A stretch of 64,000 nt of DNA from Thuidium tamariscinum (Eukaryota; Streptophyta; Bryopsida; Hypnales; Thuidiaceae). This document shows, in pieces, positions 21,896 to 33,456 of the stretch (its first letter is position 1; each line of letters opens with the position of its first letter). The DNA is taken from positions 14,260,001 to 14,324,000 of the forward strand of contig OX344751.2 in NCBI GenBank assembly GCA_947034885.2, given 5' to 3'. A program made the position numbers and the translations under genes. Under the pieces are notes generated by a model. It made no database searches and was not told the DNA's origin. It saw only the letters and a program-made list of their open reading frames with translations.

Positions 21896-24180
21896 ATGGA
21901 ATCGTATAGCGACGTAGTCAGAAGAGGAAGATCATATTCGGCTGATGAATACCTGGAGCTACACCGTCAGCAAGCCGGACATGCCAGAACGGAGGGGTAC
22001 CACCACGGTTCCAGAGACACAAGGATGCCCCAACTTCGACCAGGTCCACAAAGCCAGATTCGCGCACAGCCTTCCGTACCAGTGCGTTAGCAAGCGCCAT
22101 TCAATGGAGCAGGGAGCCACGAGGAGCACACCCGGAACGGTTCCAAGGGAACGGACTTCACATGGAATCGGTTCCATAATGAGCGAGAGGAAGCGCAAAG
22201 GTCTTCACAGCAGGTTCCATCTTACAACCCTTTATCGGCAGAAGCAGAGGAAGCTCTTCCACAAAACCTAAAACGCAACTGGGCAGGTTTACTCCTCCGA
22301 GAACAGTAGGTACTCTCACATGAGATTATCGATCACTCATCTCTCACCCGTGAAATTTCTTTCTTGCAAGATCATGTAATTATTGCAAGCTTCATCGGAG
22401 GATATCTAGCAGATGAGAATATCGATGACTGGCTCTTAGATCTCGGGAAAATTCTGTCACCATATTGTATTTCCCTACACAAACCGGCAGGAAACGGTTT
22501 CAGATACGTGAAACTGCAATGTAAGGAGGCAGTAGACAAGGTGGTTAACCTCCCATTACATAGGTTTAATGGAGGTGAGGCTGCTTATCATAGATGGATC
22601 CCATCTTTCAAACCTGCATCCGCTTGCAGCATTCAACACCCTGTCTGGCTTACACTAGATAACGTACCTCTTGAGTTTACCCCCTTTTCTCGAATCATCG
22701 CCGGAATGCTAGGGACGGTTCGGGCTGTCGATATCCTCAACCCGGCGACTCATCCCCACAGATTTTGCGTAGACTTAAAAATCGAAGGTGGTTGGACATC
22801 AATGATACACATTGAGGGAGGACCCTACGGCCATGCAGAAATCCAAGTTAGTTACGAAGACGTGAGACTTAGCTGTGAAATTTGTAGGGACCCAACCCAT
22901 CTTGCAAACAAATGTCCAAACAAACAATGGAACCGCCACCTCGGGGACAGGAAACCACAGCATGCTACACATGGTAGAAACGCTGATCGAACATCCACGG
23001 ATGATTCGAACCAGAAGACCAACACCCGTAGACCAGCTTCCTCAGTCCAGTCTAGGGCAAACACATCTCGGAACCACCCTAGGAGAACCCCATCCAATTT
23101 GATCCAGCGCAACAATCGATCGGCTTTGCGCTCATCGACAGGCCCTGACGCAGAGGGTTTCATCCCCGTCGAATACAGAAGGAGAGGTAGATTTCAACGC
23201 AGATCGGAAACACCGGCCAGCTCGAGCCACTATTGGGCACGGCGTATATCTGTCGAGCGTAGAAGGAAGGAACGACACCAGCAAAGCATGGAACCGAAAC
23301 CAAACGATAGCAAGGATGGTCCTAACACGCCGATATCTAGCAATACCAACAGATCAAAAACCAGCTTACCGTCCCCCCCACCATTAGATCCACGGACAAC
23401 CCCGTACGGTTTTGCGAGGTAGAACAACTAGCCTCCCAACCTATACATGCTGGAAATCACTCGCCAAACCCACAGACTAAATCCCCACAATCGATCCCAA
23501 TAGATAGTGAAGCCTCTAATCAAAATAGACCTAGATCACTCGAGACTAACCCCAGAGCCAGTAGTCCACTGCGGGTGTTCAATATTCCCAAGAACACATC
23601 TCAATCAGTGTTAGTTGGTACACACTCATCAGCCAAACCAATTGAGAATACATGCCTAACGATAGTTCCACCCCAAACCGTTTCTCCACCACAGGGCATA
23701 AACTCGTTACTCGATTTATCAAATATACCTTGTGAACCTAGTAACTCACCCAACAGCTCTGCTAACATAACCTCTGAAAAATTAAAACAACCCTTAGAGC
23801 AAGATTTGTTCTTAGATGCACAACCTGATCTACCTAACACTAAAGACCTATCTAGACCTTCATCCCCAGGAGTAGATAACGGTACAACACTCGCAATTAG
23901 AGTCTTCAACCAAATCACTGGATCATTACCAAACTGGGCAACAACTAGCCTTAGTGAACTAGAACCAACCGTTAGACATCATACACCTATGCGAGCTATT
24001 AAGTCCTCAGCGAGAAATATCCGTGAAGCCCCGCACCAGTATAATACCCGGACAAATCAGCTCGGGTCGTCATCATCCGACAACACTCTCACCACCTGGG
24101 GCTATCCGGACAACCAAAAATCAAATCGACAGAGTGGTGTGGTGAGCTCCCAACAAAACACCCAAAAATCTTTACCATGA
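21896..24180 (+). pseudogene. LINE ORF1, RNA-binding protein with zinc knuckle
   Basis: ORF1 proteins of plant L1 elements bind the element RNA. The frame from MESYSDVVRRG (21896) passes a TAG at 22088-22090 and another near 22310, then runs open from 22364 to 23422. That part includes a DUF4283-like region (VWLTLDNVPLEF, with ILNPATHPHR downstream) and a CCHC knuckle, CEICRDPTHLANKC (C-x2-C-x4-H-x4-C). A frameshift near 23400-23420 moves the Pro/Ser/Asn-rich tail to another frame, which runs to 24180. The terminal TGA overlaps the ORF2 start codon as ATGA, suggesting translation coupling. Confidence 0.8.
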
Positions 24181-27100
24181 TTTTTAAAATTCTATCCCAA
24201 AACGTTCACGGTCTAAATGACCCCTCAACTGTCGATAACATGAGACAGTACCTACGTAGCTATCCAGTAGATTTCCTGTTCATCCAGGAACACAAACTCC
24301 GTGGTATTGGCGTAACTCAACTAGGTCCAAAACTTTGGAAACGAGCAGCGTATCTTAGCACTGAAGCTTCCCCAGGTTATACCGTAGACGGGAATAAAGC
24401 TGGCAAGGGTGGGGTGGCATCCTTCATTGCCCCCAAATGGAAAAGACTGATCGCTCAATCAGGTACACTTCTAGGAGGACGCGCACTTTGGTTTATCATT
24501 ACACACATCCCGGGGGGAGACATAGGATTTGTAAATATTTATGCTCCTAACTCAACTCATCTCAGATGCATATTATGGGAGACCCTAGCGAGGGAGCTCC
24601 CTAACACTTGTAGATGGTTTCTCATGGGTGACTTTAATATGGTCGAGTCCCGGAGAGACAAATCGAGCACATGCGGGCGTATGCTATCCGCGTAAGAAAG
24701 ACTGCTTTTCGAGGGACTCAAGGAAGCGTTACAGATCGAAGAAATCCCTCTGACCACCCCCAACCTGGTTTTCTCTTGGGATAACTCAAGATCTGCAAAC
24801 AATCGTATCATGGCTCGATTAGATAGAATCTACATCTTCAAGGATCCTATAGCTTGCCAACGGAGGGTCTCCCAATACAGAATTAGGGGGGATCACACAC
24901 GCTCAGACCACTGCCCTGTATTCATGACGATAGAGGTAGAGAAACCACCATCACGATCAAGCAGGTGGAAACTGTCCAATTTCCATCTTGATGAAGCTGA
25001 TGTTGGAATTAGAAAGGTATGGTCAGACGCTCCACAACACTCGTCTTTTTTTTCAAAACTCAGAAGAGTCACTAGGTGGTATCGAAGCTTTTGCATCCAG
25101 AAAGCTAGGCAATTTAAAGAAGTCGAAGAGTCTCTCAGATCTAACCTAGACAAAAAACAACAGGAGCTCCAAAATACACCTCTGTTAGAATTAGCACAAA
25201 AGGAGGTTGAGGCTGCTAGAGCTAACTTGGCAGGGGTAGAGCTTAGAAAGCTGGAAGGCCAAAAGGTTAGATCGAGAGCCAGGTGGAGATTATATGGCGA
25301 CCGAAATTCTTCCGTTTTCTTCCAGACAGTGAAAGAGGGGCCGATAAATACCACGATCATCCAACTACGGGATGAGAATGGAGTTATGCAGCATGAAAGA
25401 GCTCAATTAGAAACTATATGCACGAACTTCTACGCCAAATTATACGACCAACCGCCTCTGACTCCCCAAGACCTTTCTAACCGAGCTGAGATTCTAGCTT
25501 GCGTCAAATCCAGCCTCACCCCAACGATGATTCAAATTCTAGAATCACCACTTTCACAAGATGAACTCTACACAGCTCTCAAGCAAATGGCATCTGGAAG
25601 AAGTCCAGGGCCAGACAGAATTACGACGAAGTTTTTTTGTCAATTTTGGGACACGTTGGGAGCGGACTTCTCAAACATGATCAACAGAGCCATCCAGGAG
25701 GGACACTTCCCTGAAGGTATGACTTCAGGATCCATCATTCTATTATTTAAAGCTGGGGACGCAGCAAACCTATCTAATTGGCGCCCTATTACACTCCTGA
25801 ATGTTTCATATAAGATTGTTGCAAAGGCTTTGCAGATTAGATTGCAAGGGATTCTCCAGGAGATTATAAGCCCAGAGCAATCAGCTTTCTTACCTTCCAG
25901 GCACATCTTAACAAACATTCTCCTTTAGCATGAGACAATGGAGTGGGCTAAGGAATCTGACCAGGATCTAATTTTCCTTCAGTTAGACTTCACCAAAGCC
26001 TATGACACGGTTTCTTGGGACTTCCTTTTTCTTGTCATGAGACAAATGGGGTTTCCAGATTACTTTTGCCACATGGTTAAGATGCTTCTGCAGGATGCAT
26101 CAACTTCGGTGCTCCTAAATGGCACAAACACTTCTCCATTTAGCATCTTTCGTGGCGTGAGACAAGGGTGCCCACTGGCACCCTATCTCTTCCTCATTAT
26201 TGGCGAAGCATTATCTATGGCTGCATCGATGGAACAGAGTAAAGGTACTATCCAGGGCATTAAATTGCCAAACACTGACTCTCAACAATTTGTAGCTCAA
26301 TACGCTGATGATACAGGGCTATCCATTCTTGGGAAAGAAATATTTTTGCAGAACACAATACTCCTTTTACGCAAATTTGGTGCAGCATCAGGTCTTATCA
26401 TGAATTGGCCCAAATGCATTGGATACTGGTTCTCAAAACTATGTCGACCAGCATGGACAGACCTGTACGAATTTACTTGGGCTCCCCCAGGTTCACTAAC
26501 CAAACTTCTTGGTGCTCCTTTTGGGATAACATTGCAGACGGAAAATATTGATGAATTTCTTCAGGGAAAGATCAAGAAGAAACTCACATACTAGACTTCA
26601 CAGAAATTGTCACTTGTAGGGAGAGTCACCATTGTGAACACCATCCTCCTGTTGACTCTCTATTATTTTATAGCGATCTGGAGTGGATCTATCCAAGCAA
26701 TCAGGAACATTAGGGGAAGTCTGCGTGATTATCTATGGAGCGGCTCAGACCATCGTTCACGGGCAAGAGTCAACTGGGACGACTGTTGTCTCCCTAAAAC
26801 CATAGGTGGGCTAAAGTTATTAGATCCTGAGGTTTCCCTCACGGCTCTCCTTGCCAAATGGATTTGTTTTGCAATTGAGCCCGGAATATCCCACCTCAAA
26901 ATCCTGCTTAGATTTAGGATTGACAAACTCAAACCACATCCACGGGAAGGCTATTGGTTCCCCAACCCTGCCTGGCTTATGCTCCAACGACCATCAATAT
27001 CCCGTGGTTCCAGGGTATGGAACAGAATTACAAGCGCATGGAGACGCCTGACAAAATTTATCGAACCTGTCCCGCCCACCAATATCGATGAAACTCTCAC

Positions 27101-28442
27101 AACCAATCTGTGGTGGGCAACGAGCTTCATAGGTTCTAATTTTCAGTTTACCAGGTCTAGAGCTCGGGAACTTGCTCGAGAGGGACTCCGGACGATCCAG
27201 GATTTGTGGGATATGGATCGTCGCCACTTTAAATTGTGGGATGTAATTTTAGCTCGATTCAAGCTCACAGAGGACGATTATCAACCATGGCAGTTTTTAA
27301 TTTCGCACATTCCTTTAGAATGGATGGCGTTCCTCACTAAAGAAGCTGACTTTCTTCAAGCTGGCGAATGGGTAGGGTTATTCTCAAACCTCGATGACGA
27401 GATCCCTAGGCTAGTGTAGAAGGCAGGTAGTCAAGGGCTAGTGCTCTCACCAACCCAGATGACAGTCCTTACCATTCCCGCAGAAGTAACTCAAGCGACA
27501 GTCCGCCTAGTTTTGAGAAAACTAGCCTTCATCGACCCAAGACCAACTGTTACCACGCTTAGAGGTTTCACTCGTCGGATTCGAGTCATCCTGAGACAGC
27601 CTAGTAACACGAAGTTTCCCAACGCCTTTTTTTATGGAGACTTTCGCTCATTAGTTTTTGATCCTGGTAGATGGAAGTGGACAAACGGCCAATATCTCAT
27701 GTAATATTCGACGGCAGTTGGCAGGAAACTCATCATACAACCTAACAGCCTCAAGCGCCCTATCCCTTTGAAATGGCCAGACCTTCTCGACCAAGATTTC
27801 CTCCCCGATTGGCGCAACTTATGGCACAAGACGCGTTCACAGAAAGAAGCTGCTTTCTTGTGGTCTGTGTGGCATAATGCAGTGGCTGTGAACTCATGGA
27901 GGGCTCGAATTAACCCCGGCATTGATAGCAAATGTTGCTGTTGCACGGTCGGTATCCCGGAGACTCCTGTTCATAGATTCTACCTATGCCCAAGAGCTCT
28001 CGACGTATGGGACTACGCACAGTCAATCTTACTCCAAATCGAAGGGTCCCAATTGACAGCAGGACCGTTCCCTCGGTTCAACCCCATTCAGTGCATTTTC
28101 GGAGACCCAATTCCACGTAAGTTTAGCAAGGTTAAAATGATTTGGTCGCTTCTGAGGGGATCAGCTATTTGGATTATTTGGATCGCAAGAAATAGTCTTG
28201 TGTTCAATCAACACCCATGGCCGCAGGAGTTTGCTCAAACAGCTTTGTGGCAGGCCTTACTCGACTCCGGCAGAGCGGCTCAGCTCAGAACGCAGCAAGC
28301 TGCTCGCATCAGACCTCAACAAGCCCAGAACATTTGGCAGAAATTTGATCAGACCTGGCTGCGTTCTCCAGTCTTGGCTAGTAGGACTAACGAAATTATT
28401 CTTTGGCACAGTAAAGGCCCTATTAATCTCACTTTTACGTAG
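24177..28442 (+). pseudogene. LINE ORF2: endonuclease, reverse transcriptase, zinc-binding C-terminus
   Basis: One frame of 1421 codons has five in-frame stops (TAA 24693, TAG 25926, TAG 26592, TAG 27417, TAA 27702) and no frameshift. The endonuclease domain has SQNVHGLND, the Glu of FIQEHKLRG, GDFNMVES and SDHCPVF, all expected for AP-type endonucleases that nick target DNA. The RT domain has KMASGRSPGPDRI, LDFTKAYDTVSWDF, RGVRQGCPLAPYLF and the catalytic QYADDTG near 26299. The C-terminus near 27770-28020 matches the zinc-binding RT domain (FLWSVWHNAV, CCCCTVGIPETPVHRFYLC). The protein would nick target DNA and prime reverse transcription from the LINE RNA. Confidence 0.93.
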
Positions 28443-28599
28443 GTTCAGCATGTTTGGTTCCAACTGTGGCTCGGTTGGTTCGGTGGCCGGCTTTGGCTTG
28501 GCTCTGTTTTCTGTGTTTGTGTTCTTTTAATGCAGTGGGTTTGTCCCTCTTGTTCAAAAAAAAAAAAAAAAAAAAATCTCCATAGTAGGAGCCTCCTTC

Positions 28600-29774
28600 A
28601 TTTGAACGGCCATGGTAAGACCCTCCATGATGCCCATAATTTCCATATGAACCACCTCCACTAGACCTCGAATGGTATTGGGAGCCTTCTTGGGTAGAAG
28701 GAGCATTGTGCGCGGTTCCGGGGCTTCCTCCTACGATTTGAGAACGACTTTGCCCACCTCGTGGGTCATGTGTACCACGTTCACGTCCATAGTGCCCATC
28801 GTAACCATATTGTGGACCACGATCTTCTATGCTTCTCCGCATTGCCTCACGCATTTCATGCTCGTATTGAATGTCCTCTCGAGCTTCTCTACATTCATAC
28901 CTCTCTCCATCGGCCACGGGTGCAGTAGCCTCTTCAACATCATCATCATCATCTGGGACGAGCTCGTCTGCATCCGGCATCACTGTTGTAGGAAATCCAA
29001 ATTGGCCTCGATTGGACCATTCGGGCATGCAATCGCTTGCATTAGTCCAGCTCATATAAATGACTGCTTCGTTGCGATTGAGAGTCGCCACATCTTTTCC
29101 GTATATTGTGCGCCAATCAACATCTTTGTGAAGTACAATCTTTGCCCAGACCATGGCCATATTCGTATAATTCATGACATTTGGTTTGGAGTCACGTATA
29201 CCAGCATTACGCGTCACTTCATCATATCAGTGAACAAAGTGCCTATTGAGACACGTGGATGTTTGCCCTTCCCAACGGCGAACTTGTTGCGCTGCACGGT
29301 CCGATGCCCACAATTTGGCAATGTGCGTCATTTTCACGTACTTCTTGCACGTAGTGGCGGTCCAAACTTTCTTTGGTTCACTCTCTCATCCGGGTTCACC
29401 AACACACATTGGATCATTCCAATCATCCCAATTTATGCTTTGGGATTTCCCCTTGTTTTTCTTGTTTTCATCATGAGGCATGGTGGCGTTGACTAAAATG
29501 AGAGCAACTGATGACTTCGTTCACACTAATTCCAGCAATAAGAAATCGAAATGCTTCAAAGTTACAATGCGATGTAGTTTAGATGAAGTTGTAGTCCCTC
29601 AGAGCCTGATCATTACTTCAACTAAAGTTCGTTAAACATTTTAGTGATGATTAATGAAGCACAACCGTTTGCACACAATGTCGGAAGGGGTGCGCAGAGC
29701 CACAGATTAAAATCGGGCACTGGATTGTCCACTCCGGAGGGAAACAGTTGTAGCCAAATGAGCCGTCTGCCCCG
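28600..29774 (-). other. 5' part of cargo gene S1 and its upstream flank
   Basis: The coding portion of S1 upstream of the LINE lies at 28590-29481. The leader between the start codon and cluster C, 29482 to about 29774, has no ORF of note. It would hold the 5' untranslated region and core promoter. Confidence 0.5.
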
Positions 29775-30030
29775 CTTCTTATGCTGAGCCGACGGCCGGA
29801 CCGAGGCGGACGGCCAGATGCTCATCCGACGGCAGAGAGGCGGACACCAGAATCCAGCGGACAGAAATCGGCGTCCGCTGGATCGCACGGACATCGGGTG
29901 GACTCACCGAGAGACGGACGACACAGACGGTGCCCGTCGGGGGCGGATGCAGGGACGGACGGACCGACGGGCGGACGGGGCACCGAGGGGCGGATGGCGG
30001 CACCGATGGAAGAGCGGACGGACGGGCGGG
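29775..30030 (-). promoter_or_regulatory. GC-rich cluster C, putative promoter of gene S1
   Basis: It has at least three exact GGCGGAC motifs plus close variants (for example ggggcggatgg, cgtccgctgg). The gene-proximal edge reads CATAAGAAGCGGGG on the minus strand (29783-29770), closely resembling the TATA-containing edge of cluster B. It lies about 300 bp upstream of the S1 ATG. Confidence 0.55.
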
Positions 30031-31884
30031 GGGTTTGAAACCCTCAAAGACCTACATCGATACTTGAATTCTTGAAATTCATTGAGTAGGCAATTTACAC
30101 TGGTTTAGGTTCTGAAACTAGCCAAGTTGATGTTGAATCTTCTCGAAAATCAGAAATAAATGCTAGATTCTCTTTGCAATTTGCATGCATTTTGGGGAAT
30201 TTGAACACTTCATGGAATAACTATGACTTTAGGTTTCAATGTTCAAATTATATGTATCCAAAATTCACCTTAGGACCTGATAGAGAGGAATGATTTATAT
30301 TACTGTAGTACGTTTTCAATTTCAACAAAAATTAATTTCTTTTGGAAGAATTTGTAATTCTAGGAAATTATAATGATACTAGTCTTAAATATTGGAAATT
30401 GTCAATATCATTTGTTGAAATTCAGGTGATTCAAATTGTTCCAAACATAGTAACACACCTTCTATGACAAAGGAATATTCAAATTTAATGAAATTCCAAT
30501 TGAAAGTTGGAATCCTAAAGGATCATTCACTTTTGGCCCTTGTGGGGAAACATGGGATTTGTGATAGTACCTACGGGCTGAAATTTAATATTTGATCCTC
30601 GTTTTTAGTTTTTATAAACTTCTTCAAAAGATAAAAAAGTTGATTAACTTCCATGGAATGTAATTTTTTTCACAATTGATTCCCAATAACAACATTTATG
30701 ATCCAATGAACTCAAAATATTGAAAATAAGGGACGGGGGGTTGAAAAAAACTAGAACAATCTCACCATTGAGATTATTGTGTTTCAATCCCATGTTAGAG
30801 CTATTAATGATTTAGTTTTTCTTTCAATCTTGGACTTACTTGTACTTAACAATTTTTTGAATAATGAAAATCAAGCCTATTTTTCTTGAAATTTTTGTCT
30901 TAGAATTTCAACTCCCATCCAAGTTCTTCAAATTCCTTCAAAATTTTTAATTCAAGGTCCATACTCCGTACTCTATAGTTCCAAAAAATTCCACGAATAG
31001 CGATCAAAGTCATCTGATATTTTTGCCACTTTTTCCTAGATAAGTAAAGTACAAGATCCTAAGGTTAGATCTGAAGAAAAGTATTTTCTTGGTTTTCTTA
31101 TAGTGAATGCAACAGAAATGATAGTTCTGAATGGTTTGTAACAAAAAAATGGCCTTGGTCCTTTAAAGGTTAACAATAAAGGGAGAGATTTATATTTTAT
31201 AACCATGTTTTATTGCAAGACATTCTCAACTCTCAAGTTGTAACTTGTAAGGGCCTAATATAACAATTTCTAAACAAATTAGAAAAATGTATCACCATAC
31301 TTTCTACAATTCTACAGTTGGAAGATGGTGACATTCATGATTGCATTAGAGGATGAGTCAAATTTGAAAATGATGCAATTATACTTGAAAAAAGATTTCA
31401 AAATGTGAAAAATTATAGAATCCTTCATTTGAATGTAAGTGAATGTAAACATGAAGGAGTGTACTTCAAATGATTTTACCCCTTATTGCCTTACTGGTTT
31501 GCATTTAGAAATATGTAAAGAGTATATGTTTTCTCTATTAAAGTAGGGTGCATACATTTTTTAAATTAATAATGTGTTGGATCCTTGAATCATTCATCAA
31601 TTTATTTTCACTATTTATTATTTTATATGACACCCATAAAGCAAAAATGATGAAGAAGCTAGGGTTTAGGTTCTAGGGTTTAAGGTTTAGAGTTTGGGCT
31701 TGTCTACACTCTACAAAAGTGGACGTCGATGCTATTCGGATAGGGTATAGGGTTGAGGACTTACTTTCTTTAAAATTTTTAATGTGCAGAATGAAACTCA
31801 ATTTCACACATACATTGAACATTGGATGCTTTTCCAACCCTTCCCATTTTTACCCCTAAAAGCCCGCACTTTTTTTTTGGGATG
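30031..31884. other. Central non-coding region of the hAT
   Basis: AT-rich DNA without convincing ORFs separates the two leftward from the two rightward cargo genes. Apart from the telomere-like stretch at 31661-31698 I see no structure. Confidence 0.5.
31661..31698 (+). repeat. Degenerate plant telomere-like repeats
   Basis: agggtttaggttctagggtt followed by taaggtttagagtttggg holds about five imperfect units of the plant telomere repeat TTTAGGG. It may be chance, a telo-box-like regulatory motif, or a relic of end repair. Confidence 0.5.
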
Positions 31885-32860
31885 TATAGAAATTTTGGGT
31901 AGGTACCTACTACTTACGAGCGGGGATATCCAGATTTGAGGCTAAAATTTGAATGGAATTGACCAATGTGGGGGCAAGGAAGATCTGTCATATGCACCAA
32001 ATTTTCATGGCATTTGAAAATACCGGTCAGAAGTTATAGCCTAATATGTTACTTTTTTTTTGTAACAGGGCATTTCATGCAAATCAGAGAAAATCACTTA
32101 TTTCATAAACAAGAATTCCACAAATTCATTTTCTAGAGTTCTGTATACGCGTGAAGTTTTGAATCATTCCATTTTGATGAATGAGTCAAAAGTGATGTGG
32201 ATTTTCTGTTTCCGGGTAATTTTGGATTTCCTACTCTAAAATAAACTTTGAAATCCTTTATCTTACCCAACTTCCAATATTTTTGGACGAAAATAAAATC
32301 GTAGGATGTAGATACATTATTACAACATTTCAAATTTGCGACCATTGGAAATTTGGGATTGGGAATTTTCAATTCTATATTTCAACTGTAAATAATGTAG
32401 TGCGTTTTATCATTCTCTACTACTATGTATTTACTATTTTTTTCCTATACGTTGTACTATTCCAAATGATTTGAAAATTTTTAATCATGTGTCCAACTTC
32501 TGTAGGAAAACAAATCCAAAGAAGCACGACCATTTAGGTCATTTTTTCATAGAAATGTGAGCTTGGGAAGTGCAGCTGCCTTGTTTTTCGGCTTTCGCAG
32601 GGTAAAAAAAATGATTTCAGTTAATTTGAATGCTTATATCTTGCAATCCACTCGGTGGAAATGTTTGAAATTTTTACCACATGCTTTTGATACTATATAA
32701 TACAATATCCTACGATCAGATATGTCAAAAAAAGTTTTTTTCCAAAGATTTTGGTACTTGTACTAGAAATGGCAGTTTTGGTTTTTTGGAGGCAATTGGA
32801 GCGCTTTTGGTGAAAGTATATTGATGGTCCTTTAAGGGTTCAAGCTTTAAATATGACTTC
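31885..32860 (+). repeat. Dispersed repeat R, copy 2
   Basis: Shares with copies 1, 3 and 4 the series agaaattttgggtaggta, ataaactttgaaatcc, tgtagatacattattacaac, atcttgcaatccac and tcctttaagggtt. It lies just left of cluster D, as copy 4 lies just left of cluster F. Confidence 0.7.
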
Positions 32861-32944
32861 TGGAGAACCCAATGTTCAGTTTGGACTTGTAGAATCCAAT
32901 GTCGACTTTTCACTTCTGGAATCCAATGTTCAGTTTGGACTTGA

Positions 32945-33230
32945 AATCTGAGCGGTCGGCAGGGCGGACGCCTTTGTCAGACGCCTAGTCAGTCGGCAAG
33001 GCGGACAGGCAAGGCCGAAGGGCGGACGTTGGGCGGTCGACAGAGCGGACGTCCATCGGACGGGCGGATGGCTGGCGGGGCGGTCGGACGATAGGTCCGC
33101 CGGACGGGCCTGTCGTTGGACGACCCGAGGCGGACGCCCCGTACGACGACGGTCCGCACTGGCCGTCCGCCGGTCCAGTGCCGGACCGGTCTAGGTCTGG
33201 CGGTGGACGGGTATATGGTCGGACGGCCCC
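32945..33230 (+). promoter_or_regulatory. GC-rich cluster D, putative promoter of gene S2
   Basis: It has at least six GGCGGAC/GTCCGCC motifs (for example agggcggacgcc, aggcggacgcc, ccgtccgccgg). Its downstream edge has a TATA-like GTATATGG at 33211-33218, about 240 bp before the S2 ATG. Confidence 0.6.
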
Positions 33231-33456
33231 TTCATTTTCCCTCACTTCTTCTCTCCTCACGAAGTGCCCCAAGTTGGATGTGCTGCTTATTGCCACGTGT
33301 GAGTGCGTGGTGCTAGTTGCTCCTACTTGGCGGAGAGAAGGGGTCATTATTTTTTCACGTCGAAGCTTTGACCGATTGTATTACGAAGACACATTTCATA
33401 CCCTCCGGTTCACAGAATTTTGATTTGCAAGGGCTTGTAAATTCGGATTGTCTATC

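Larger units (their letters stand above)
21421..28574 (+). mobile_element. L1-like LINE retrotransposon, full length
   Basis: The element carries two ORFs, ends in an uninterrupted poly(A) of about 18 bases (28557-28574), and is flanked by a perfect 14-15 bp TSD. ORF1 has a DUF4283-like RNA-binding region and a zinc knuckle. ORF2 has an AP-endonuclease domain, reverse transcriptase and a C-terminal zinc-binding RT domain, the plant L1 arrangement. It is inserted in the tail of cargo gene S1. The perfect TSD implies a recent insertion, yet ORF2 holds five internal stop codons. Confidence 0.95.
21239..29481 (-). pseudogene. Cargo gene S1: conserved unknown domain plus Gly/Tyr-rich tail, split by LINE
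   Basis: The start is ATG at 29481 in a strong context (gccaccATGcc). The N-terminal domain (CKKYVKMTHIAKLW, NRHFVH-stop-YDEV, then MAMVWAKIVLHKDVDW) matches the plus-strand gene at 33457 residue by residue. In-frame TGAs occur after CVGEPG and after NRHFVH. A long acidic run (VPDDDDDVEEAT) follows, then a tail of repeated GGSYGNYGHHGGSYHGR type. The LINE interrupts within the tail (after GGSYYGD). Across the 15-bp TSD the frame resumes (SVPPPTFGGPHYGNYG) and ends DTDSDSE-stop at 21239. Family and function are unknown; the tail is low-complexity and prion-like in composition. Cluster C lies about 300 bp upstream. Confidence 0.65.

Noticed and set aside
24177-28442. Altered genetic code or RNA editing to explain the in-frame stops
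   Set aside because: All three stop codons appear, including TGG-derived TAG, which pyrimidine editing could not repair, and the intact 560-codon ORF shows normal stop use.
28672-29496. Plus-strand ORF of 274 codons with hydrophobic content
   Set aside because: It is the antisense shadow of cargo gene S1, whose minus-strand frame has paralogy to S2 and continuity across the LINE.
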